Notes under the pieces: generated by a model
Database searches by the model: none
The model's input: only the letters and a program-made list of their open reading frames with translations
What the model was told of the DNA's origin: nothing
Origin: Ancylobacter sp. TS-1
GTDB lineage: Bacteria; Pseudomonadota; Alphaproteobacteria; Rhizobiales; Xanthobacteraceae
Assembly: GCF_009223885.1 (NCBI RefSeq)
Contig: NZ_CP045144.1
Span: forward strand, 3,026,001-3,090,000
Length of the DNA: 64,000 nucleotides
Direction: 5' to 3'
Part shown: in pieces, positions 57,810 to 64,000 of the stretch
Layout of the letters: the number at the start of each line of letters is the position of its first letter
How positions within the stretch are numbered: position 1 is the stretch's first letter
Program-made: the position numbers and the translations under genes

Positions 57810-58685
57810 ATGCGCCATCCTGATCTTGAAATCGATCTGCTCCGGGCCTTCGTCGCCGTCGCCGAAACCGGCAGCTTCACCGCCGCCGCCGAGGTGGTGG
57901 GACGCTCGCAATCGGCGGTGAGCCAGAAGATCCTGCGGCTGGAGGATTTGCTCGGCTGCCGTGTGTTCGAGCGCACCAGCCGCTCGCTGACCCTGACGCA
58001 GGAGGGCGAGAAGCTGCTGGTCAGCGCCCGCCGCATGCTGGAGCTCAACGACGTCGCGGTGCGCGCGCTGCTGGAGCCGCGCGTCGGCAGCCTGCGGCTC
58101 GGGGTGAGCGAGGATTTCGTCCCCCATCTGCTGCCCGGCATGCTGGCGCGTTTCCAGCGGCTCTATCCGGGCCTGCATCTGGAACTGCGCACCGGGCTGA
58201 GCTGCGACCTGCTCGGCGCCTATGAGGGCGGCCAGCTCGACGCGGTGGTGGCCAAGAAGGACGGCACCGCCCAGCGCGGGCGCGTCATCTGGCGCGAGCA
58301 GCTGGTCTGGATGGCCTCGAAGGAATACCGGCCCGACTTCACCCGCCCGGCGCCGCTGGTGCTGCTGCCGCCGCCCTGCACCTATCGCGAGGTGATGATC
58401 CACGCGCTCGACGCGGTGCGGCGGGACTGGTTCGCCGCCTGCACCGCCTCCAGCCTCGCCGGCATCCGCGCGGCGGTGGCCGGCGGGCTCGGCGTCACCG
58501 TGCTCGGGCGCTCCTTCATCGGGCCGGACATGCAGGCGCTGCGGGCGCCGGAGCACTGGCCCGCCTTGCCGATGACCGAGATCGTGCTGCTCGGCGAGGA
58601 GCGTGCGGAGGCCGAATTCGTGCGCCCGCTGGTCGCCTTCCTCACCGAGAGCCTGTCGGCCGCGCCCGGCAGCGCGGCGGCTTGA
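57810..58685 (+). CDS. LysR-type transcriptional regulator
   Basis: The 291-residue LTTR has the HTH at about 8-65 (LLRAFVAVAETGSFTAAAEV, GRSQSAVSQKILRLEDLLG) and an effector domain starting GSLRLGVSEDFVPHLLPGM. ATG 57810 fits the family start. It is convergent with the dipeptidase gene (six-base gap) and divergent from the MDR reductase, which is the likely target. Confidence 0.9.
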   Translation: MRHPDLEIDLLRAFVAVAETGSFTAAAEVVGRSQSAVSQKILRLEDLLGCRVFERTSRSLTLTQEGEKLLVSARRMLELNDVAVRALLEPRVGSLRLGVSEDFVPHLLPGMLARFQRLYPGLHLELRTGLSCDLLGAYEGGQLDAVVAKKDGTAQRGRVIWREQLVWMASKEYRPDFTRPAPLVLLPPPCTYREVMIHALDAVRRDWFAACTASSLAGIRAAVAGGLGVTVLGRSFIGPDMQALRAPEHWPALPMTEIVLLGEERAEAEFVRPLVAFLTESLSAAPGSAAA

Positions 58686-58691
58686 GGCCGC

Positions 58692-59759
58692 CTACACCGT
58701 CTCGCCCCACGCCCGCGCCAGAATCCGCAGCCAGTTGTCCTGGCGGATGGCGGCGATCTCGCCGCTGGCGAAACCGTCCGCCGCCAGAGCCGCGACCAGC
58801 GCCGGCAGGCCGCTCGCATCGCTGATCTCCGCCGGGATGGTGGCGCCGTCGAAATCCGACCCCAGCGCCACATGGGCGACGCCCATGCGCTCCACGAGGT
58901 AGCGTATGTGCCGCACCATGTCGGCGAGCGGCGTGCGCGCGTCCTCGCGCCCGTCCGCGCGCAGCATGGTGGTGGCGAAGTTCAGCCCGACCAGTCCGCC
59001 GCTCTCGCGCACCGCGTCGAGCTGGCGGTCGGTCAGGTTTCGCGCCACCGGGGTCAGCGCGTGGGCGTTGGAATGGCTCACCACCAGCGGCTGGTCGGTG
59101 ATCCCGGCGACGTCCCAGAATCCCTTCTCGGTGATGTGGGCGAGATCGACCACGATGCCGAGCCGGTTGCAGGCGCGGATCAGCTCGACGCCGGCCGGCG
59201 TCAGGCCCGGCCCGGTATCCGGGCTCATCGGATAGGCGAAGGGCACGCCATGGCCGAAGATGTTGTTGCGGCTCCACACCGGCCCGAGCGAGCGCAGCCC
59301 GGCGGCGTAAAAGGTCTCCAGCGCCGCGAGGTCCGCACCGATCGCCTCGCAGCCCTCCATGTGCAGCACCGCCGCGAACACCCCGGCGGCCGCCGCCGCG
59401 CGTATGTCGGCGGTGGAGCGGCACAGGCGCCAGCCGCCGGCCCGCTCCAGCCGGAAGGCGATGGCCGCCATTTCCAGCGCGATGTCGAGCGAGGGCGCGC
59501 GCGCCAGCGGCGCGGCGAGCGCGGTCGCGTAGTGGCCCTTCGCGTCCGCCTTCTTCAGCACCAGATCGCCGGAGGGGATGTAGATCGCGCACAGCCCGCC
59601 GATCAGCCCGCCAGCCCGGGCGCGCGGCGCGTCGAGATGGCCGCGCGGCGTGCCGTCGATGAACGCGGCTACCGGGTCCTCGCCCGCCGCCGCGCGGTTC
59701 CACAGCCGCAGCAGGACGTCGTTATGGCCGTCGAAGACCGGCTGGGTCGGGTGGGGCAT
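58692..59759 (-). CDS. Membrane dipeptidase-like protein (peptidase family M19)
   Basis: The 355-residue amidohydrolase-fold enzyme has the metal motif FDGHNDVLLRLW near the start (His and Asp), VLHMEGCEAI (bridging Glu), VDLAHITEKGFW and VVSHSNAHAL (His pair), and ALGSDFDGATIP (Asp). No signal peptide is seen, so it is cytoplasmic. The family cleaves dipeptides, including those with a D-residue. No partner genes for uptake are adjacent. Confidence 0.9.
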   Translation of the reverse strand: MPHPTQPVFDGHNDVLLRLWNRAAAGEDPVAAFIDGTPRGHLDAPRARAGGLIGGLCAIYIPSGDLVLKKADAKGHYATALAAPLARAPSLDIALEMAAIAFRLERAGGWRLCRSTADIRAAAAAGVFAAVLHMEGCEAIGADLAALETFYAAGLRSLGPVWSRNNIFGHGVPFAYPMSPDTGPGLTPAGVELIRACNRLGIVVDLAHITEKGFWDVAGITDQPLVVSHSNAHALTPVARNLTDRQLDAVRESGGLVGLNFATTMLRADGREDARTPLADMVRHIRYLVERMGVAHVALGSDFDGATIPAEISDASGLPALVAALAADGFASGEIAAIRQDNWLRILARAWGETV

Positions 59760-59952
59760 GGCGTTGCGAAGCTCCTCGGTCGGTGCGGCCGCGTGGGGAG
59801 AGGGCCGAATCCCTCCGGCATCGCGGTATCCTGCGGCATTTTTGAGCCGGGGGCCCCCGCCAAAGGCGCGGCATGGCGTCCGGCCAGAGGCAGGGTGTGG
59901 ACATCGGCCGCTGCGTCCGCCGCCCCGGGCGCCGCCCGCTTCCCGCCGGCAG

Positions 59953-59972
59953 GCGGCACGCTAGAATGCCGC
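59953..59972. promoter_or_regulatory. Palindrome overlapping a -10-like box upstream of the MFS pump
   Basis: GCGGCA-N8-TGCCGC encloses TAGAAT (59962-59967), 52 bases before the pump start codon. A dyad over a -10 box is a common repressor position (TetR or MarR type), although no regulator gene is adjacent on this side. Confidence 0.35.
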
Positions 59973-60023
59973 GCCTCCTGTCGCCCCCCTCCCGCCTTGC
60001 CGGCCCTGCCTTCGGATGTATTT

Positions 60024-61511
60024 ATGACGACCGTATTGAGCCGGCTGCTTGTCGAGCCGGCCCCGCTTGCCTGGTTCGAACGCCAGAGCTGGCACCCGTG
60101 GCTGGTGGTCGGCCTCGTCTGCGTCGGCGCCTTTGTCGGGCAGCTCGACGCCACCATCGTCCAGCTGGCGCTGCCGACGCTGGGCCGCGCCTTCGACGCG
60201 CCGCTGCAGGAGGTGAGTTGGGTGGCGCTGTCCTACCTGCTCGCCTTCGCCGCCTTCCTGCCGATCTTCGGCCGGCTGTGCGAAATGTTCGGCCGCAAGA
60301 CGCTCTACATCGCCGGCTATGCGATCTTCATTGCGGCGAGCGCCCTGTGCGCGCTGGCGACCGGCTTCGAGCAGCTTCTGGCCTTCCGCTTCCTGCAAGG
60401 CATGGGCGGCGCGCTATTGGGAGCGAACAGCATCTCGCTGCTGGTGGCGACCATTTCCGCTGGGCAGCGCGGGCGCGCGCTCGGTTTCTTCGCCGCCGCG
60501 CAGGCCGTCGGCATGAGCGCTGGGCCGGCGCTGGGCGGGCTCATCGTGGAAGGGCTCGGCTGGCGCTGGATCTTCGGCGTGACGGTGCCCTTCGGCGCGC
60601 TGGCGATGGTCCTCGGCTGGGTGGCGCTGCCGCGCACGGCGGCGGGCGGTGCCGGCAAGCGGTTCGACTGGGGTGGCGCGCTGCTGATCGGCCCGGCCAT
60701 CATCCTCGTGGTGGCGACGCTGAACCATCTCTCGGGCCGGGGGGCGGGCTCCCCGCTGATATGGGGCGCGGTCGTGGCGGCTGCCGTGCTGCTGTGGGCG
60801 CTGGTGCGCCGCGAGCGGTCCACGCCCTCGCCGCTCATCGCCCCGCGCCTGTTCGCCAATCCCGCCTTCGCCTTCGGCGCGCTGGCGGTGATGCTCGCCT
60901 ACGCGCTGCTCTACGGCATCTTCTTCCTTCTGTCCTTCGCGCAGGACCACGGCTATGGCGAGAGCCCGGCGCAGGCGGGGCTGCGTCTGGCCATCATTCC
61001 GGTCGCCATCGGTCTGTCGGCGCCGTTCAGCCACGACGTCAAGCTGTGGCTGGGCGCGCGGCGCATCGGCCCGGCGGGCATGCTGCTCTGCCTGCTCGGC
61101 CTCGCCGCCTTCGCCCTTGCCGCGAGCTGGCCGGCCGACCATCGGTTCTTGGACATGCCGGCCTTCATCCTTGCCGGTGTCGGTATCGGCCTGTTCATCG
61201 CCCCGAACAACCATGCGGCCATCGCGGCGGCGCCCGCGGACCTCGCCGGTGCCGCCGGCTCGCTGCTCAATCTGATGCGGGTGCTCGGCACCAGCCTCGG
61301 CGTCGCCGCCGGCGCCACCACGCTGGCCTGGCGGCTGGAGGTCGAGACCGGCACGTCCGGCGGCTGGATGGCGGCGAATGCGGAAGCCCTGCTCGCCGCC
61401 TTCCGCAGCAGCCTGCCGGTGCTCGGCGTGCTGGCGCTGGGCGCGGCTCTGGCAGCATGGGCCGCCGCCGGCGGGGCCTTCGGAAAGGCCCCGCCCCGGC
61501 GCGAGGGCTGA
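60024..61511 (+). CDS. MFS transporter, DHA2 (EmrB/QacA, 14-span) type
   Basis: The 495-residue protein has about 14 hydrophobic segments. The first contains GAFVGQLDATIVQLALPTLG, the DHA2 motif D1 with an acidic residue in the span; the loop motif GRLCEMFGRKTLY and motif C region GMSAGPALGGLIVEGLGWRW follow. It should be a proton-driven drug or metabolite exporter. No HlyD/EmrA partner is next to it. ATG 60024 was chosen because the match begins there and the upstream in-frame sequence is antisense to the dipeptidase gene. Confidence 0.9.
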   Translation: MTTVLSRLLVEPAPLAWFERQSWHPWLVVGLVCVGAFVGQLDATIVQLALPTLGRAFDAPLQEVSWVALSYLLAFAAFLPIFGRLCEMFGRKTLYIAGYAIFIAASALCALATGFEQLLAFRFLQGMGGALLGANSISLLVATISAGQRGRALGFFAAAQAVGMSAGPALGGLIVEGLGWRWIFGVTVPFGALAMVLGWVALPRTAAGGAGKRFDWGGALLIGPAIILVVATLNHLSGRGAGSPLIWGAVVAAAVLLWALVRRERSTPSPLIAPRLFANPAFAFGALAVMLAYALLYGIFFLLSFAQDHGYGESPAQAGLRLAIIPVAIGLSAPFSHDVKLWLGARRIGPAGMLLCLLGLAAFALAASWPADHRFLDMPAFILAGVGIGLFIAPNNHAAIAAAPADLAGAAGSLLNLMRVLGTSLGVAAGATTLAWRLEVETGTSGGWMAANAEALLAAFRSSLPVLGVLALGAALAAWAAAGGAFGKAPPRREG

Positions 61512-61552
61512 GACACGGCGCCTCCTGCGGCATCCTCCCCCGCCCGGCGTGC

Positions 61553-62476
61553 CTACGCCGCGAACTGGGCCAGCAGGGCTTTGTCGACCTTGCAGATGTA
61601 GGTGTATTTCGGGTTCACCACCTGCGTGCAGCGCGCCTCGGCGATCTGGCCGAGCAGCATGTAGCCCTCGGCGGCGGGGATGCCGTAATCGTCCTCCAGC
61701 CAGTAGATCATCTCCTGGAAGGCGATCCGCATGGCGTCCTCCAGCGGGCGGGCGCAGCCGAGCGTGCAGATATGCGTCGGCGTCTCGATGCGCGGATGGT
61801 TGAGCCGGGCCGGCGCGGGCGCCAGCGAGACCTTCACCGTCAGCGTCGCGGCGACCTCGATGGCGCCCATGCCGTTGGCCTCGCCGTCGCCCTGCAACGC
61901 ATGGCAGTCGCCGAGGAAGAGATGGGCGCCGTCATGGTTCACCCGGAACATCACGGTGTTGCCGGCGGTGATTTCCTGCACGTCGAGATTGCCGCCATGC
62001 GGGCCGTTGTCGACGGTGAGCACGGCGCCGTGCACCGGGGCGACGCCGGCGACGCCGATCATCGGGCGCACCGGCAGCTTCACCTTGTCGCTCCAGTGCA
62101 CCACGCCGTCGCCGATCGCGACGACGCGGGTCTGCATGCCGAATTCCTTCTGCCGCACCCAGTCGGGAAACATGCCGACGCCCGGCCACAGCGCGGTGAA
62201 GCCGAGCGTGTCGACCTCCATCTCCACGATCTCCAGCACCAGCATGTCGCCCGCCCTGGCGCCCTTCACCTCGATGGGGCCGGTCGCCCCATTGACGAAG
62301 GGGAAGGTGACGTCGGCTTGCGTGAGCTGCTGGCCGAGATGGCGGATGGTGCCGTCATTGGCGTTGATGGCGCATTCGACGACGAAGGTCTCGCCGGGCT
62401 CGACGGCCGCGACGAAGGTGTCGTTTGCCGACAAAGCATATTTGATGTTGCCGGACTTGCTGACGCGCTGGGTCAT
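61553..62476 (-). CDS. Acetamidase/formamidase family hydrolase
   Basis: The 307-residue FmdA/AmdA-family protein has VECAINANDGTIR, GPIEVKGARAGDMLVLEI, the conserved metal-site region VDNGPHGGNLD and DGAHLFLGDCHALQGDGEAN. It hydrolyses formamide or a related short amide to ammonia and the acid. GGAG lies six bases before ATG 62476. Two ABC transporter genes precede it in the same direction (45-base gap), so the amide or its precursor is probably imported by that system. Confidence 0.92.
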   Translation of the reverse strand: MTQRVSKSGNIKYALSANDTFVAAVEPGETFVVECAINANDGTIRHLGQQLTQADVTFPFVNGATGPIEVKGARAGDMLVLEIVEMEVDTLGFTALWPGVGMFPDWVRQKEFGMQTRVVAIGDGVVHWSDKVKLPVRPMIGVAGVAPVHGAVLTVDNGPHGGNLDVQEITAGNTVMFRVNHDGAHLFLGDCHALQGDGEANGMGAIEVAATLTVKVSLAPAPARLNHPRIETPTHICTLGCARPLEDAMRIAFQEMIYWLEDDYGIPAAEGYMLLGQIAEARCTQVVNPKYTYICKVDKALLAQFAA

Positions 62477-62521
62477 GGTCACTCCATTGGGCACTGAAAC
62501 GCGGAAAGGTCGGATGCGGCC

Positions 62522-63376
62522 TCAGCCCAGGCGGCGCCAGGGCATGAGCAGCTTTTCCACCTTGCCGACGATGAAGGTGAGGACGAGGGCGAGGGCGATG
62601 GTCGCCACCAGCGCGGCGAAAACCTTGGGGATGATGTAGAGCGAGCCGGCCTTGAAGATCGCGTGGCCGAGCCCTTCGGACGAGGACATGAACTCGCCGA
62701 CGATGGCGCCGATCAGCGCGAAGCCGACGGTGAGCTTCAGCCCGGCGAAGATGTCGGTCAGCGAGGCCGGCACGACGAGCTTGCGGAAGATCTGGAACTT
62801 GGAGGCGCCCAGCGTGCGCATCAGGTTGATCTGGTCGCCGTCGACCCCGACCGCGCCCTTGTAGGAGGTCACCAGCGCCACGATGACCACGGAGAGCGTC
62901 GACATGGCGATCTTCGAGGTCAGCCCGGTGCCGAACCAGATGATGATGATGGGAGCCAGCGCGATGATCGGGATCGAGCCCAGCGCGATCACGAAGGGCT
63001 CGATGACGCGCGAGACGAAGCGCGAATACCACAGCGACAGGCCGATCAGCGTGCCGATGACGTTGCCGACGAGGAAGCCGAGCAGCGTCTCGACACCGGT
63101 GACATAGGTGTCGCGCCACAGGCTGCCGTCCATCGCCATCGTCGCGAGGAAGCCGGCGATCGCCGAGGGCGAGCCGAACATGAAGGCCGCCTGCCGGTCG
63201 AAGGCGGTCATGTACTCCCAGAACGCCAGGAAGGCGGCGAGCAGGGCGATCTGCGTCAGGATGACGAGCGCGGTGGCGCGCCGGCGCGCGCGCCGATGGG
63301 CGGCGAGGCGCCGGGCGGCCCCGTCGTCGGCGCTGGCGCCGGGAATGAAGCCGCTGTGGCTGGCGGAACCGTCCAT
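62522..63376 (-). CDS. SsuC/TauC-type ABC permease
   Basis: The 284-residue permease of the nitrate/sulfonate/pyrimidine-precursor (NitT/TauT) class has about six spans. The first is LVILTQIALLAAFLAFWEYM, and the EAA-type loop reads MRTLGASKFQIFRKLVVPAS. ATG 63376 has GGAAG at good spacing and lies 10 bases after the ATPase stop. The binding protein is not in the window and is presumably beyond the right edge. Confidence 0.92.
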   Translation of the reverse strand: MDGSASHSGFIPGASADDGAARRLAAHRRARRRATALVILTQIALLAAFLAFWEYMTAFDRQAAFMFGSPSAIAGFLATMAMDGSLWRDTYVTGVETLLGFLVGNVIGTLIGLSLWYSRFVSRVIEPFVIALGSIPIIALAPIIIIWFGTGLTSKIAMSTLSVVIVALVTSYKGAVGVDGDQINLMRTLGASKFQIFRKLVVPASLTDIFAGLKLTVGFALIGAIVGEFMSSSEGLGHAIFKAGSLYIIPKVFAALVATIALALVLTFIVGKVEKLLMPWRRLG

Positions 63377-63386
63377 GCCGCTTCCT

Positions 63387-64000
63387 CTATTGCCGCGTGA
63401 CATCGAGATCGGCCCAGATGCGCCGCACATAGTCGGTGAATCCGGGGCTCTCGCGCGCGGCGATCATGTCGGTGCGCTCGGTGCCGAGATCGATGGCGTA
63501 GACCGTCTTCACCCGCGTCGGCCGCTTGGAGAGCACGATCACGCGGTCGGCGATGGAGACCGCCTCCTCGATGTCGTGGGTGATCAGCAGCACCGAGCGG
63601 CGGCTTTCGCGCACGAGTTTCGCGGTGTCGCTCTCGATCAAGAGCTTGGTCTGGAAGTCGAGCGCGGCGAAGGGCTCGTCGAGCAGCAGCACGTCCGGGT
63701 CGTTGACGAGGGTGCGCGCGAGCGCCACGCGCTGGCGCATGCCGCCCGACAGCGTGGTCGGGTAGTGCTCGGCGAAGCCGTGCAGGCCGAGCTTGTCCAG
63801 CACGACATGGCTGCGCTCCTCGGCGTCGGAAAGCGACACGCCGCGTATCTCCAGCCCGAGCATCACGTTGCGCAGCGCCGTGCGCCAGGGCAGCAGCAGG
63901 TCCTTCTGCAGCATGTAGCCGACGCCGGAAGGCTGGCCGGCGATCGGCTTGCCGTGCCAGCGTATGCGGCCGGAATCGGCGGCGATCAGCCCGCACAGCG
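63387..64000 (-). CDS. SsuB/TauB-type ABC ATPase (N-terminal part beyond the window)
   Basis: The visible 200 or so codons include the Q-loop (YMLQKDLLLPW), signature TLSGGMRQRVALARTL, Walker B VLLLDEPFAALDFQT and switch His LITHDIEEAV. Walker A is off the right edge. It energises the adjacent permease. With the formamidase downstream it forms a probable uptake-and-hydrolysis unit for a small nitrogen compound. Confidence 0.93.
   Translation of the reverse strand, partial: LCGLIAADSGRIRWHGKPIAGQPSGVGYMLQKDLLLPWRTALRNVMLGLEIRGVSLSDAEERSHVVLDKLGLHGFAEHYPTTLSGGMRQRVALARTLVNDPDVLLLDEPFAALDFQTKLLIESDTAKLVRESRRSVLLITHDIEEAVSIADRVIVLSKRPTRVKTVYAIDLGTERTDMIAARESPGFTDYVRRIWADLDVTRQ

Overview
The window is GC-rich, densely coded, and reads as chromosome of an alphaproteobacterium, most likely order Hyphomicrobiales (Rhizobium/Xanthobacter relatives). 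The evidence is a glycerol ABC-transport operon in the order known from Rhizobium (glpD-S-T-P-Q-U-V-K), many four-base ATGA start/stop overlaps, and an intergenic palindromic repeat (28615-28730) of a kind common in these genomes. The family assignment is inference. I saw no tRNA, rRNA, insertion sequence, CRISPR array or phage gene.

Left part (1-19 kb). An AmiC/AmiR-type amide or urea sensor pair runs off the left edge; its leader carries an intrinsic terminator and a competing antiterminator. NAD genes follow (nadE, pncA), with a LOG-family protein, a PfkB kinase and a broken DUF3775 gene. Next come D-amino-acid genes (dadA, alr) divergent from an Lrp-type regulator. From 9658 to 16433 a minus-strand operon of unknown substrate encodes a ureohydrolase, two SDR dehydrogenases, a CE4 deacetylase, a 56-residue membrane protein, an NCS1 permease and a GMC dehydrogenase; a LysR gene is divergent.

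Centre (17-39 kb). This is a triose/glycerol block. The minus-strand glp operon imports glycerol, phosphorylates it (GlpK) and oxidises it to dihydroxyacetone phosphate (GlpD). Divergent from it, across a 0.5 kb control region, a plus-strand operon encodes a second CUT1-like ABC importer with the same unusual layout (binding protein, two permeases, one tiny membrane protein, two ATPases). It is followed by a single-chain ATP-dependent dihydroxyacetone kinase, then a PEP-dependent kinase in parts: DhaL, DhaM-EIIA, HPr, enzyme I, a small HTH-like protein and DhaK. Both arms would meet at dihydroxyacetone phosphate.

Right part (39-64 kb). A CoA-transferase; a DUF1656/HlyD/FUSC efflux set; a P-type proton ATPase, an ArsB/SLC13-type transporter and a PPK2 kinase; a LacI-controlled ribose-type ABC sugar operon with a sugar isomerase and a Gfo/Idh dehydrogenase, including two clear LacI operators and a strong terminator; a small hypothetical protein; an MDR reductase with a divergent LysR; an M19 dipeptidase; a DHA2-type MFS pump; and an acetamidase/formamidase with an ABC importer that runs off the right edge.
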